From: Hyphomicrobiales bacterium
GTDB taxonomy: Bacteria > Pseudomonadota > Alphaproteobacteria > Rhizobiales > Rhizobiaceae
NCBI GenBank assembly: GCA_900471925.1
Contig: UCGV01000003.1
Location: forward strand, 124,001-188,000
Reading direction: 5' to 3'
Length of the DNA stretch: 64,000 nt
The position numbers and the translations under genes were made by a program. The notes beneath the pieces were generated by a model. The model did no database searches and was not told the origin of the DNA. It saw nothing but the letters and a program-made list of their open reading frames with translations. Shown in pieces: positions 35,301 through 45,900 of this stretch (the first letter of the stretch is position 1; each line of letters opens with the position of its first letter).

Positions 35301-36302
35301 TCAACGGATCGCCTGATCGTTCGCGTCGAAACGGTGGACATGGGTACCATCCGGCGTCGCATAGACGATCTCGTCCGGCTCGTACTTGTGTTCGCCGAAG
35401 AGACGCGCGGTGATGAGGCCGCACTGCTCGGTTTCCAGGTAGACGATCGTATCGGCGCCGAGATGCTCGACATGCACCGTCTTTGCCTTCCAGGTACCGC
35501 TGTCGCGCGACAGCGTCAGGTGCTCGGGTCGGATACCGACCGTCTTTGCCTCTGTGTCACCGACCTTGTCGCCGGGAATGAAATTCATTTGCGGCGAGCC
35601 GATGAAGCCTGCAACGAATGTATTGGCTGGACGGTTGTAGAGTTCCATCGGCGAGCCGATCTGCTCGATCGCACCGGCATTCAGCACGACGATCTTGTCG
35701 GCAAGCGTCATCGCTTCGACCTGGTCGTGAGTGACGTAGATCATCGTCGCCTTCAGGCTGCGGTGAAGACGAGCAATCTCGAGGCGAGTCTGCACGCGCA
35801 GAGCCGCGTCGAGGTTGGAAAGTGGCTCGTCGAACAGAAAGAGTTCCGGCTCGCGCACGATCGCACGGCCGATCGCCACACGCTGGCGCTGTCCGCCCGA
35901 AAGTTCCGACGGACGGCGGGCGAGATATTGTTCGAGCGAGAGCATCGAAGACGCCTTGGTGACGCGCTTTTCGATCTCGTCCTTCGCGGTCCCCGCCTGC
36001 TTGAGGCCGAGGCCCATATTGTCCTTCACCGTCAGGTGCGGGTAGAGCGCGTAGGACTGGAACACCATAGCGATGCCGCGCTTTGCCGGCGGCGTCAGTG
36101 TCTCGTCGCGGCCATTGATGATGACGGCACCCGAGGTGACATCCTCAAGGCCGGCGATGCTGCGCAGCAGGGTCGATTTTCCGCAACCGGAAGGGCCGAC
36201 GAAGATGACGAATTCGCCATCCTTGACCTCAAGATCGATGCCCTTCAGCACCTCATGGGTGCCATAGGTCTTGCGGATGGATTTGAGTTGAAGCGATCCC
36301 AC
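35301..36302 (-). CDS. sugar ABC transporter ATP-binding protein, MalK/UgpC-like
   Basis: The protein has 334 residues with Walker [10 protein letters not shown], signature LSGGQRQR, Walker [12 protein letters not shown] and H-loop VTHDQVEAM, plus a C-terminal TOBE domain. The start is the GTG at 36302: AAGGA precedes it by 7 bases and the first residues ([12 protein letters not shown]) are the family's. It is the last gene of the minus-strand sugar transport operon and follows the oxidoreductase by 10 bases. Confidence 0.9.
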   Translation of the reverse strand: MGSLQLKSIRKTYGTHEVLKGIDLEVKDGEFVIFVGPSGCGKSTLLRSIAGLEDVTSGAVIINGRDETLTPPAKRGIAMVFQSYALYPHLTVKDNMGLGLKQAGTAKDEIEKRVTKASSMLSLEQYLARRPSELSGGQRQRVAIGRAIVREPELFLFDEPLSNLDAALRVQTRLEIARLHRSLKATMIYVTHDQVEAMTLADKIVVLNAGAIEQIGSPMELYNRPANTFVAGFIGSPQMNFIPGDKVGDTEAKTVGIRPEHLTLSRDSGTWKAKTVHVEHLGADTIVYLETEQCGLITARLFGEHKYEPDEIVYATPDGTHVHRFDANDQAIR

Positions 36303-36312
36303 TAGTCTTTCC

Positions 36313-37380
36313 TTATAGTCTAACCGGTTGGCCGGTCCGCACGCTCTCATCGGCGGCGAGGCAGATACGCAGCGAGGCTACGGCATCGTCCATATGGCGG
36401 GTAAGGTCCAGATCCTCGCGCACGGCGCGCAGCATGAAGGCCTGCTCCAGGTCGCAAAGTTCCTGATGGCCGGGCTCGCCTGCCATGGTCATGTCCTGAT
36501 CGGGACGGATGAACTTGCCGTCAGGCCCGGTCTCGGCGTTATGCAGCCGGATGACCGATGTCTTGGTATGCGTATCGATATCGTCGGACTTGGCATTCGG
36601 ATCCATGACGATCGAAACGGCGCCGTTTGGAGACATGACGTCTTTCACGAAGAAGGCGGTCTCCGAAATCATCGGCCCCCAGCCTGCCTCGTACCAGCCG
36701 ACGGAACCGTCCTCGTAGAGAACCTGCAGATGGCCGTAATTATACATGTCCGGCGCGATCTCGTTCGACAGGCGCAGGCCCATGCCGCGCACTTCGACTG
36801 CCTTGGCATCGGTGATCTGGCACATTACATCGACATAATGGACGCCGCAGTCGACGATCGGCGATGTCGTCTGCATCAGCGACTTGTGCGTTGCCCAGGT
36901 CGGCCCGCTGGACTGCTGATTGAGGTTCATGCGGAAGACATAGGGACCACCGAGCTTCCGCGCTTCCTCGATCAGCTTCACCCAGGAAGGATGGTGGCGA
37001 AGGATATAGCCGATCACCAGCTTTTTCTTCGCCTTCTTCGCGGCGGCGACGACGCGTTCCGCATCGGCGACCGTCGTTGCCAGCGGTTTTTCGACGAAGA
37101 CGTCGCAGCCGGCCTCGAAGGCGGCGACGGCATAATCGGCATGGCTGTCGGAATAGGTATTGATCGAGCAGAGGTCCGGCTTCAGCTCGGCAAGTGCCGT
37201 CATGAAATCGGGATGGATCGTGTATTGCTCGAGCTCCGTCGGAAACTGCGACGGCTTGGAACGGTTGACGAGGCCGACGATCTCGTAGCCCGGATTATTG
37301 TGATAGGCGAGCGCATGGCTGCGGCCCATATTGCCGAGGCCGGCAACGAGGACGCGGATCGGTTTGTCGGATGGGCTCAC
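36313..37380 (-). CDS. Gfo/Idh/MocA-family oxidoreductase
   Basis: The protein has 355 residues. The N-terminal Rossmann fold ([19 protein letters not shown]) binds NAD(P), and EKPLATT marks the catalytic lysine region; the C-terminal domain is the usual alpha/beta substrate domain. Members oxidise or epimerise sugars, inositols or sugar acids. Its ATG overlaps the stop of the upstream permease by 4 bases, so it is part of the transport operon and probably acts on the imported sugar. Confidence 0.88.
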   Translation of the reverse strand: MSPSDKPIRVLVAGLGNMGRSHALAYHNNPGYEIVGLVNRSKPSQFPTELEQYTIHPDFMTALAELKPDLCSINTYSDSHADYAVAAFEAGCDVFVEKPLATTVADAERVVAAAKKAKKKLVIGYILRHHPSWVKLIEEARKLGGPYVFRMNLNQQSSGPTWATHKSLMQTTSPIVDCGVHYVDVMCQITDAKAVEVRGMGLRLSNEIAPDMYNYGHLQVLYEDGSVGWYEAGWGPMISETAFFVKDVMSPNGAVSIVMDPNAKSDDIDTHTKTSVIRLHNAETGPDGKFIRPDQDMTMAGEPGHQELCDLEQAFMLRAVREDLDLTRHMDDAVASLRICLAADESVRTGQPVRL

Positions 37381-38228
37381 TTGACGGCTCCCGAGGTAAT
37401 GCCGCGGATCAGCTGCCGCGAGAAGATGACATAGAGGACGAGGATCGGCAGGATCGCCAGCGAAAGCGCTGCAAGAACCGCATTCCAGTTGGTGACGAAC
37501 TGGCCGATGAAGATCTGCGAGCCGAGCGTCACGGTCTTGGTGGCTTCAGATGGCGCCAGGATCAGCGGGAACCACAGGTCGTTCCAGATCGGGATCATGG
37601 TGAAGACGGCAACCGTCGCCATCGCCGGCCGCACGAGCGGCAGCACCAGACGGAAGAAGATCGCATATTCCGAGAGCCCGTCGATGCGCCCGGCATTCTT
37701 CAGGTCGTCGGAAACCGTCCGCATGAATTCCGACAGGATGAAGATCGCCAGCGGAATGCCCTGCGCCGTATAGACGAGGATCAGCGCCGTCAGCGTATTG
37801 ACGAGGCCGGTTGCGACCATGCCCTGCAGGATGGCGACCGTGCCGAGGCGGATCGGGATCATGATGCCGATCGCCATGTAGAGGCCCATCAGCGTATTGC
37901 CCTTGAAGCGGTATTCCGACAGCGCGAAGGCCGCCATCGCCCCGAAGAGCAGCACGAGGAAGATCGCGACGATCGTCACGATGAAACTGTTCTGGAAGTA
38001 GGTGGCGAAGTCACCCTGCCCCAGCACCGTCTGGTAGCCGACGAGGCTGAAGGTTGATGGAGTCGGCACCTGCAGTGGCGAACGGAAGATGGAATTGCGG
38101 TCCTTGAACGAATTGACGATCGTCAGGAACACCGGAAAGATGGCGATCAGCGTGTAGCCGATCAGCGCCAGATGCACGAGGCCGGCACGGATCGGGGATG
38201 TGCGCGCTCTGTTCGACACGGGGCTCAC
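37377..38228 (-). CDS. carbohydrate ABC transporter permease, MalG/UgpE-like
   Basis: The protein has 283 residues and about six helices. The EAA loop near the C-terminus (KNAGRIDGLSEYAIFFRLVLPLVRPA) is typical of the MalG group of sugar permeases. The start is either the GTG at 38228 or another three codons in; GAGGAG lies just upstream and fits the second slightly better. It overlaps the oxidoreductase. Confidence 0.88.
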   Translation of the reverse strand: MSPVSNRARTSPIRAGLVHLALIGYTLIAIFPVFLTIVNSFKDRNSIFRSPLQVPTPSTFSLVGYQTVLGQGDFATYFQNSFIVTIVAIFLVLLFGAMAAFALSEYRFKGNTLMGLYMAIGIMIPIRLGTVAILQGMVATGLVNTLTALILVYTAQGIPLAIFILSEFMRTVSDDLKNAGRIDGLSEYAIFFRLVLPLVRPAMATVAVFTMIPIWNDLWFPLILAPSEATKTVTLGSQIFIGQFVTNWNAVLAALSLAILPILVLYVIFSRQLIRGITSGAVK

Positions 38229-38233
38229 GCTCC

Positions 38234-39181
38234 TCAGAACTGGTAGCGGCGCATGCGCCGCTGGATGGCGAAAAGATAGAAGGACACGCCGGCAAGGATG
38301 ATCAGGAACATCACCGTTGCAATCGTTGCCCCCATGGAGCGGTCGCCAAGCTGCAGCTGGAAGCCGAAGAAGGTGCGGTAGAGCAGCGTGCCCAGAATAT
38401 CCGTGGACATGTCAGGACCGGCAAGCGCTCCCTGCACCGTATAGATCAGGTCGAAAGCATTGAAATTGCCGACGAAGGTCAAGATCGAGATGATGCCGAT
38501 CGCCGGCAGGATCAACGGCAGCTTGATCTTCCAGAACTGCGCCCAACCGGTAATGCCGTCACATTCGGCAGCTTCGATGACTTCCTCGGGTATGCTCAGA
38601 AGCGCTGCATAGATCAGCATCATCGGAATGCCGATATATTGCCAGTTGGAGATCAGCGAAACTGCGATCAGAGCCGGTCCGGACTGGCCGAGCCAAGGGG
38701 CGAATGCCCATTTCATGCCGACAAGGCTCATCAGCCAGGGCGCAACACCCCAGATCGGGGACAGGATCAGCTTCCAGATGAAGCCGACGATGACGAATGA
38801 AAGCAGCGTCGGCAGGAAGATCGCCGTACGATAGAAGGCCACGAAGCGCAGCCGCGGCGTCGACAGAAGTGCTGCAAGCGCGATGCCAATCGGGTTCTGC
38901 ACGCACATATGAATGATGAAGAAGACTATGTTGTTGCGCAGTGCGTTCCAGAAGTCGTGCACCCAGCGCGCATCGCCGAAGAGAACCTTGTAATTGGCAA
39001 ACCCGACGAAGACCGGGGCGCCATCGACCGTATTGTAGAAGGAAAGCCGGAGCGTTTCGATCAGCGGCAGGATCATGATCGCCGAATAGACGATGAAGGC
39101 CGGAAGAAGGAAAACCCCGATATGCCAGCGTATGGGACGCTTGATCGGGACCAAATCGGCTGCGTTGTCGGCTTCGCTCAT
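38234..39181 (-). CDS. carbohydrate ABC transporter permease, MalF/UgpA-like
   Basis: The protein has 315 residues and about six helices. The EAA-type loop reads IEAAECDGITGWAQFWKIKLPLILPA. It pairs with the next permease. A 33-base stem-loop separates it from the binding-protein gene upstream, so its expression is probably lower than that of the binding protein. Confidence 0.88.
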   Translation of the reverse strand: MSEADNAADLVPIKRPIRWHIGVFLLPAFIVYSAIMILPLIETLRLSFYNTVDGAPVFVGFANYKVLFGDARWVHDFWNALRNNIVFFIIHMCVQNPIGIALAALLSTPRLRFVAFYRTAIFLPTLLSFVIVGFIWKLILSPIWGVAPWLMSLVGMKWAFAPWLGQSGPALIAVSLISNWQYIGIPMMLIYAALLSIPEEVIEAAECDGITGWAQFWKIKLPLILPAIGIISILTFVGNFNAFDLIYTVQGALAGPDMSTDILGTLLYRTFFGFQLQLGDRSMGATIATVMFLIILAGVSFYLFAIQRRMRRYQF

Positions 39182-39353
39182 GGCTTTTGCCTGTTCTTAT
39201 TGGCTGAGCTGGAAGGCGCAGCGCAGGTGGAAATCTGCCTCTCATGCAGACCTCTCCCATCAGGGAAGAAGACCATGCCCATACATCAAAACCATGGGCC
39301 AGGAGGCGGCTGCGAGTCTCTTATCCCCAAAAGGAAAAGATGGCCGGCAGGCC

Positions 39354-39386
39354 GGTAAGGGGCGGCTTAAGCAGCCGCCCCTTACC
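39354..39386 (-). other. intercistronic stem-loop after the sugar-binding-protein gene
   Basis: GGTAAGGGGCGGCT pairs perfectly over 14 bp with AGCCGCCCCTTACC around a 5-base loop, 10 bases past the binding-protein stop. There is no T-run on the minus strand, so it is more likely an mRNA-stabilising hairpin than a full terminator. Confidence 0.7.
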
Positions 39387-39395
39387 TTCAAGACA

Positions 39396-40655
39396 TTACT
39401 TGGCCGGCTTGTACCAGCTGTCGAGGCCCTTCTGGAGCTTCTCGCCGGCAACGGCAGGCGTATCCGTGCCGTTGATGACGTTTGCCGATTCAACCCAGGT
39501 CTCGTTTTCGAGGTTCGGCGTGCCGCGCGACAGGATCTGATAGGTCGAGCGGACGGTCGACTTGTACGGGCCGCGCCAGGAAACGAATTCCTGAGCAAGC
39601 GGATCGCTCATCTTGACCGGGTTGGAGTTCAGGCTGAAGAAGCCCGGCAGGGAGTTCGCATAGATGTCTGCGAATTCAGGCGAAGCAACCCAGGTGAGGA
39701 ACTTCTTGGCTTCTTCCTGGTGCGTGCTCTTGGCATTCAGGGCAACGCCGATATCCGGATGGTCGGAAATGTAGCCCTGGTCGCCAGCCTTCGGAACCGG
39801 CGGCGGGAAGGCGCCCATCTTGAACTGAGCCTGCGTGTTGAACAGCGCAATTTCCCACGAACCGGCCGGATAGATGGCAGCGCGGCCGAGCGTGAAGAGG
39901 TTCTGGCTGTCCGAGTAGGTCTGGGCTTCGAAACCGTCGCCGAGGTAAGGCTTCCACTTGGCAAGCTCTTCGTAAGGCTTGACCCAATCGGCATCCGTCA
40001 GCTTCTGCTTGCCGGAGATCAGGGCTTCGCGGCCATCCTCACCCTTCCAGTAGTTCGGGCCGATGTTCTGGTAGCCCATGGTTGCGGCTTCCCAGAGATC
40101 CTTCGTGCCCATGGCGAGCGGGATGTAGGTGCCGTCAGCCTTGATCTTGTCGAGGGCTGCGAAGAACTCGTCTTCCGTCTTCGGAACAGCGATACCGAGC
40201 TTGTCGAAGGCATCCTTGTTGTAGATGAAGCCGTGGATGACCGAAGCCATCGGCACGCAGAAGGTCGACTTGCCGTCGTCCGTCGACCAGGCAGCCTTGG
40301 CGACCGGCGAGAAGTTTTCCATGCCGGAGAGGCTGGTCAGATCGACGAGCTGCTTCTTGTTGAAGAGTTCGAGCGAAGCGTCGAACGGACGGCAGGTGAT
40401 GATGTCGCCTGCGGAGCCGGCATCGAGCTTGGCGTTCAGCGAAGCATTGTATTCAGTCGGAGCGGTCGGCGAGAAGACAATCTTGATGCCCGGGTTCTTG
40501 GCTTCGAAAGCCGGGATGATCTTTTCCTGCCAGATCTGCAGGTCGTCGTTACGCCAGCTTTCGACGGTGAGCGTGACGTCGGCGGCATGAACGAGGCCAG
40601 CTGACGACAGCAGGCTGGAGGCAAGCAGCAAGCTTTTCAGAGCAGTATTTTTCAT
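39396..40655 (-). CDS. sugar ABC transporter substrate-binding protein
   Basis: The protein has 419 residues with a signal peptide (about 1-24, ending VHAAD) and the SBP_bac_1 fold of sugar-binding proteins (VESWRNDDLQIWQEKIIPAFEAKNP; PMASVIHGFIYNKDAFDKLG). AGGAGAGGG precedes the ATG. It heads the operon of two permeases, oxidoreductase and ATPase, and is divergent from a kinase/GntR pair. That context suggests an amino sugar or related sugar; the ligand itself cannot be read from sequence. Confidence 0.9.
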   Translation of the reverse strand: MKNTALKSLLLASSLLSSAGLVHAADVTLTVESWRNDDLQIWQEKIIPAFEAKNPGIKIVFSPTAPTEYNASLNAKLDAGSAGDIITCRPFDASLELFNKKQLVDLTSLSGMENFSPVAKAAWSTDDGKSTFCVPMASVIHGFIYNKDAFDKLGIAVPKTEDEFFAALDKIKADGTYIPLAMGTKDLWEAATMGYQNIGPNYWKGEDGREALISGKQKLTDADWVKPYEELAKWKPYLGDGFEAQTYSDSQNLFTLGRAAIYPAGSWEIALFNTQAQFKMGAFPPPVPKAGDQGYISDHPDIGVALNAKSTHQEEAKKFLTWVASPEFADIYANSLPGFFSLNSNPVKMSDPLAQEFVSWRGPYKSTVRSTYQILSRGTPNLENETWVESANVINGTDTPAVAGEKLQKGLDSWYKPAK

Positions 40656-41188
40656 TTCCCTCTCCTGTTTTTAAGCGCCGCTAGGCGCTGTTTTCGGTCT
40701 GAAACAAGCGGTCGGCGTGCCTGAGGAAACACCCAACGCCCCTTTTGAAGCCGCCAAGACTGCCGGCCCCGAAGCTCTCTCGCGACCGAAGACAAGAGCC
40801 TTCGGCCAGCCGATGCGCCCTCCCGATAAAGCGAACCGGGCGCCTGAAAATGAGGGGAAAAGCTTGAAAAGATACCGCGCATATCCGCTGCCCTGCCGGC
40901 ATTGCGGATTGCTGACTGCACCTTTCTCGAAACATGGCCGGCCTGCTTTTTCTTCGCCGGTTTCCACACGCTTCGACACGCTGTTCCCTTTTCCGGAATT
41001 AAGTCCAAAAAAATACCAATTGTCCAGCCGAAATTAACTTCCGGAGTCGAGAAAATTCATAAAAAAATTTTATCATTTAAAATCAATATGATAAAAAGAG
41101 GAAAAATAAGGACCATTTCCGCTTGGTAAATGGTATTTTTTTGGTATTGTATTAAAAAACACAAGGGAACTGCATATCCGGAGGTCCG
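40656..41188. other. 533-base divergent intergenic region
   Basis: This stretch lies between the sugar-binding-protein gene (minus) and the kinase gene (plus). The left part (to about 40990) is GC-rich with several open frames that lack ribosome sites and match nothing I recognise. The right part (41000-41160) is strongly AT-rich and contains TTGGTA-type repeats. I see promoters and operators here but no gene. Confidence 0.5.
41123..41149 (+). promoter_or_regulatory. cluster of TGGTA repeats upstream of the kinase/GntR operon
   Basis: Three direct copies of TGGTA (TTGGTAAA, TGGTATTT, TTGGTATTG) lie within 27 bases, 40-66 bases before the kinase start. An inverted copy (AATACCAATT) sits at 41012-41021. 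GntR/HutC regulators often bind repeats containing GGT/ACC half-sites, so these are candidate sites for the regulator encoded downstream. Confidence 0.4.
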
Positions 41189-42073
41189 ATGACGGAACTT
41201 GCAATCGGCATAGATGGCGGCGGAACAAGCTGCCGGGCCGCAGTTGCGGACAGAATGGGCAATGTCATCGGCCACGGCAAGGCAGGCCCTGCCAATATCC
41301 TTTCCGATCTGGAAAACTCTCTCGTCAATATTGTCGAATCCGCCCGTGAGGCACTGCATGATGCGGGATTCGACAGTGAAACCGTTTCCACTATCTCTGC
41401 CGTGGTCGGCGTGGCCGGCGCCAATGTCGGCAATTATGGAAAGCGCATCGAAAAGGCCCTGCCCTTCAGAAATGGCCGCGTCGTCACCGACGCGCTGATT
41501 TCGCTGCAGGGCGCACTTGGCGATGCCGACGGCATTGTCGGCGCTTTCGGCACCGGCTCGGTCTACAATGCGCGCCGGAACGGCGGGCTGCATGGCATCG
41601 GCGGCTGGGGTTCCATCGTTGGCGACCAGGCAAGCGGCGCCCGCCTCGGCCGCGACCTCCTGGAAAAGACCCTGCTCGCCTACGACAAGGTTCGCCCCGC
41701 ATCTGATCTGACCGAGAAGGTCATAGCCGAATATGGTAGCGACCCCGAGCGCGTCGTCGAATTCGCCCACACCGCCCGGCCGACGGACTTTGCCCGCTAC
41801 GCGCCCGCCGTTTTCGAAGCTGCCGAGGCCGGCGATGCGACGGCCGTCGAAATCGTCAGGGATGCCGCGCGCGCCATAGACGAAAGCCTTGATGCACTGT
41901 CATGGCCGGAATGCCCGTCCATCTGCCTGCTCGGTGGCCTCGCGAAGGCCTACCATCCCTGGATCGCCGACCGGCACAGGGAGCGGCTGGCAGAGCCGAA
42001 GGCCGATGCGCTGCAGGGCGCGGTCGATCTCGCCGTCAAACTCATGAACGAACGGCCGGGAGGTGCGGCATGA
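41189..42073 (+). CDS. BadF/BadG/BcrA/BcrD-type sugar kinase, GlcNAc/glucosamine kinase-like
   Basis: The protein has 294 residues with the ASKHA ATPase fold: the phosphate-1 loop GIDGGGTSCRAAV at the N-terminus, VGVAGANVG, and the phosphate-2 region VGAFGTGSVYNARR. N-acetylglucosamine kinases and GspK glucosamine kinase share these features. GGAGG lies 4 bases before the ATG. It is coupled to the GntR regulator and divergent from a sugar ABC operon, so it probably phosphorylates the imported sugar. No nagA/nagB homologue is in the window. Confidence 0.85.
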   Translation: MTELAIGIDGGGTSCRAAVADRMGNVIGHGKAGPANILSDLENSLVNIVESAREALHDAGFDSETVSTISAVVGVAGANVGNYGKRIEKALPFRNGRVVTDALISLQGALGDADGIVGAFGTGSVYNARRNGGLHGIGGWGSIVGDQASGARLGRDLLEKTLLAYDKVRPASDLTEKVIAEYGSDPERVVEFAHTARPTDFARYAPAVFEAAEAGDATAVEIVRDAARAIDESLDALSWPECPSICLLGGLAKAYHPWIADRHRERLAEPKADALQGAVDLAVKLMNERPGGAA

Positions 42074-42834
42074 CCGACGATCTCGCCTCCATCCTCTCGC
42101 CCGAGCGCCTTCAGGCCGGCGGCACCGGCCCGCTCTATGTCAAGCTCCGCCGCACGCTGGAAGATGCGGTGCGCACCGGCACGCTCGCCCATGGCGACGC
42201 CCTGCCTCCGGAGCGCGACATCGCCGAATTCGCCGCCGTCAGCCGCGTGACGGTGCGCAAGGCGATCGACGAACTTGTCGCCGATGGCCTGCTGGTGCGC
42301 CGTCACGGCTCCGGCACCTTCGTCGCCAAACCCGTCTCCAAGGTCGAGCAGCGCCTGTCGCAGCTCACCTCCTTCACCGAGGACATGGCAAGACGCGGCA
42401 TGACCGCCCGCTCCGAATGGCTGCACAAGGGCATCCATACACCCTCGCCCGACGAAATGATGATTCTGGGCCTCGGCACCGACATCAAGGTCTCGCGCCT
42501 GTCGCGCCTGCGCATCGCCGATGACGAGCCCCTGGCGATAGAACATGCGAGTGTCTCGGGCGAATTCCTGCCCGATCCCTCCTCCGTCACCAACTCGCTC
42601 TATGCTGAACTGGAACGCCGAGGCGTGCGCCCCGTGCGCGCCGTCCAGCGCATATCCGCGACCAATATGAAGGAGGCCGACGCCCACCTGCTCGGCGTAC
42701 CCGTGGGTCAGGCCGGGCTTTCCATCGAGCGCATCTCCTACCTCGGCTCAGGCCGCGCGGTGGAATTCACCCGCTCGCTCTATCGCGGCGACGCCTATGA
42801 CTTCGTCGCTGAACTGACGATCGGCGCGAACTGA
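42070..42834 (+). CDS. GntR/HutC-family regulator with UTRA ligand domain
   Basis: The protein has 254 residues. An N-terminal winged helix (about 15-85; FAAVSRVTVRKAIDELVADGLLVRRHGSGTFV) is followed by a UTRA domain (about 105-245). This architecture is shared with NagR/DasR, which respond to amino-sugar phosphates. The ATG at 42070 overlaps the kinase stop and has a GGGAGG ribosome site. It probably controls the kinase and the divergent transport operon. Confidence 0.9.
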   Translation: MTDDLASILSPERLQAGGTGPLYVKLRRTLEDAVRTGTLAHGDALPPERDIAEFAAVSRVTVRKAIDELVADGLLVRRHGSGTFVAKPVSKVEQRLSQLTSFTEDMARRGMTARSEWLHKGIHTPSPDEMMILGLGTDIKVSRLSRLRIADDEPLAIEHASVSGEFLPDPSSVTNSLYAELERRGVRPVRAVQRISATNMKEADAHLLGVPVGQAGLSIERISYLGSGRAVEFTRSLYRGDAYDFVAELTIGAN

Positions 42835-42854
42835 AAATTATTTAAATTCAAAAA

Positions 42855-42891
42855 GATAAAGCCGGGAAGCGAATCACTTCCCGGCTTTATC
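42855..42891. terminator. bidirectional terminator between the GntR gene and metH
   Basis: A perfect 15-bp stem (GATAAAGCCGGGAAG with CTTCCCGGCTTTATC) encloses a 7-base loop. The minus strand continues TTTTTGAATTT, so it is the metH terminator and also lies just past the convergent GntR gene. Confidence 0.88.
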
Positions 42892-42948
42892 AATTCATTG
42901 AATCAATCATTCAGAACGCCGCCCTAAGCGACGGAGAAGACTCGGCAA

Positions 42949-45900
42949 TCAGGCCGCGTCTTCAATCGCCTCATCAGCCTTGCGCGGCACGTAGTTCAGC
43001 ACCGGTCCGAGCCAGCGCTCGACCTCCCGGATCTCCATGCCCTTGCGCTCGGCATAATCTTCCACCTGATCTCGTTCCACCTTGGCAACGCCGAAATAGT
43101 AGGCGTCCGGGTGGCCGATATAGATGCCGGAGACCGACGAGCCGGGCCACATCGCATAGCTTTCCGTCAGCTTCACGCCAGCGGTGTTTTCTGCATCGAG
43201 AAGACCGAACAGCGTCTTCTTCTCGGTGTGATCTGGCTGTGCCGGATAGCCGGGCGCTGGGCGGATACCCGCATAGGCTTCGGTGATCAGCTCCTCGTTG
43301 GAGAAGTGCTCGTCCTTGGCGTAACCCCAATATTCACGGCGCACGCGCTCATGCATGCATTCGGCGAAGGCTTCTGCGAAGCGGTCGGCGAGCGCCTTGA
43401 CGAGGATCGAGGAATAGTCGTCGTTCGCGCGTTCGAAACGCTCGGCAATCGCGATTTCCTCGATACCCGACGTCACCACGAAGCCGCCGACATAGTCCTG
43501 CACACCGCTATCGACAGGGGCCACGAAGTCCGACAGCGCCACGTTCGGGCGACCATCGCGCTTCGAAAGCTGCTGACGCAGCGTGTAGAAGGTCTCGAGT
43601 TCCGTGTTACGGGCCTCATCCGTGAACAGGCGGATATCGTCACCGACCGTGCCGGCCGGCCAGAAGCCGATGACGGCGCGCGGGCGGAACCACTTCTCGT
43701 CGATGATCTTCTTCAGCATTGCCTGCGCGTCGTTCCAGAGCGCACGAGCAGCTTCGCCCTGCTTCTCGTCTTCGAGGATTGCCGGGTAGCGGCCACGCAA
43801 TTCCCAGGTCTGGAAGAACGGCGTCCAGTCGATGTACTTGGCAAGCACGGCCAGATCGTAATCTTCGAACACCTTGGTGCCGAGGAAGCTTGGCCTGGTC
43901 GGCTTGTATGCCGCCCAGTCAACCTTGTGCGCATTCTCTCGGGCGCGGGAAAGCGGCAGACGCACCTTCTCGGCTTCGCTGCGCGCATGGGCGGCCGCGA
44001 CCTTGGCATATTCGGCCCTGATGTCGTCGATATAGGGCTGGCGGCCTTCGGGCGAGAGCAGCGAGGAGACGACGCCGACGGCGCGGCTCGCATCCGTCAC
44101 ATAAACAGTCTGGCCCTTGTTATAGCCCGGATGGATTTTGACGGCCGTATGCACGCGGCTGGTCGTCGCTCCGCCGATCAGCAGCGGAAGGTCGAAGCCC
44201 TGACGCTCCATCTCGGCCGCCACATGCACCATCTCGTCGAGCGACGGGGTGATGAGACCGGAGAGACCGATGACATCGACCTTCTCGGCGACAGCCGTCT
44301 CCAGGATCTTCGTTGCCGGCACCATGACGCCAAGATCGATGATCTCGTAATTGTTGCAGGCGAGCACGACGCCGACGATGTTCTTGCCGATATCGTGCAC
44401 GTCGCCCTTGACGGTCGCCATCAGGATCTTGCCAGCGGACTTGCGCTCTTCACCGCCGTTGAGTCGCTTCTCCTCTTCCATGTAGGGAAGAAGAACGGCA
44501 ACGGCCTGCTTCATGACGCGGGCAGATTTCACCACCTGTGGCAGGAACATCTTGCCCGAGCCGAAGAGATCGCCGACGACATTCATGCCGGCCATCAGCG
44601 GTCCCTCGATGACATGCAGCGGACGCGCTGCCTGCTGGCGGGCCTCCTCGGTATCGGCTTCGATATATTCGGTAATGCCGTTGACCAGCGCATGTTCGAG
44701 CCGCTTCGCCACGCTCCATTCGCGCCAGGAGAGATCCTGAACCTTGCCTTCCTTGCCGGCGGCACCGCGGAAGCGCTCGGCCACTTCCAGCAGCCGCTCG
44801 GTCCCATCGGGACGACGGTTCAGCACCACGTCTTCGCAGGCTTCGCGCAATTCCGGATCGATCTGGTCATAGACGGCCAGCTGGCCGGCGTTGACGATGC
44901 CCATGTCCATGCCCGCCTGGATGGCGTGGTAGAGGAACACGGCATGCATCGCCTCGCGCACCGGCTCGTTTCCGCGGAAGGAGAACGAAAGGTTCGACAC
45001 GCCGCCCGAGATATGGACGAGGGGCATGGTCTGGCGGATCGTGCGCGTCGCCTCGATGAAGTCGACGCCGTAATTGTTGTGCTCTTCGATACCGGTCGCG
45101 ACCGCGAAGATGTTCGGGTCGAAAATGATGTCCTCAGGCGGGAAACCGACCTTCTCGGTCAGCAGCTTGTAGGCGCGGGTGCAGATGTCCACCTTGCGCT
45201 GGTAGCTGTCAGCCTGCCCCGTCTCGTCGAAGGCCATCACGACCACGGCGGCACCATAGTTGTGCAGCAGCCGGGCCTGGGCGAGGAAATTCTCCTCCCC
45301 TTCCTTCAGCGAGATCGAGTTGACGATCGCCTTGCCCTGCACCCGCTTCAGGCCGGATTCGATGATCGAGAACTTCGAGCTGTCGATCATCACAGGCACG
45401 CGAGCGATGTCAGGCTCTGCGGCGATCAGGTTCAAGAACTCGACCATCGCCTTTTCGGAATCGATCAGGCCTTCGTCCATGTTGATGTCGATGACCTGCG
45501 CGCCGTTCTCGACCTGGTCGCGGGCAACATCGAGCGCTGCCGTGAAATCGGCATTGGTGATGAGCTTGCGGAAACGGGCCGAGCCGGTGACATTGGTGCG
45601 CTCGCCGACATTGACGAAGGGAATGTCCTTGGTCAGTTCGAAGGGCTCGAGGCCCGACAGCGACATGAAGGGACGATGCTCGGGGATCGGCCGCGGCTTG
45701 TACTTGGCCACCGTCTCCGCGATCATCTTGATATGTTCAGGCGTCGAGCCGCAGCAGCCGCCGACGATGTTGACGAGGCCTTCGCGGGCAAAGCCGTCGA
45801 TCTGCGCCGCCATTAGTTCCGGCGTTTCGTCATACTGGCCGAACTCGTTCGGCAGGCCGGCATTCGGATAGGCGCAGATGAACGTATCGGCAACGCCCGA

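Noticed and set aside
40652..41037. Short overlapping open frames on both strands of the 40.7-41.0 kb region
   Set aside because: None has a ribosome site or a recognisable motif, and their codon use differs from neighbouring genes. I treat the region as noncoding.
43111..45816. 901-codon open frame antisense to metH
   Set aside because: MetH on the minus strand is unmistakable over this whole range. The plus-strand frame has no ribosome site and no recognisable domain.
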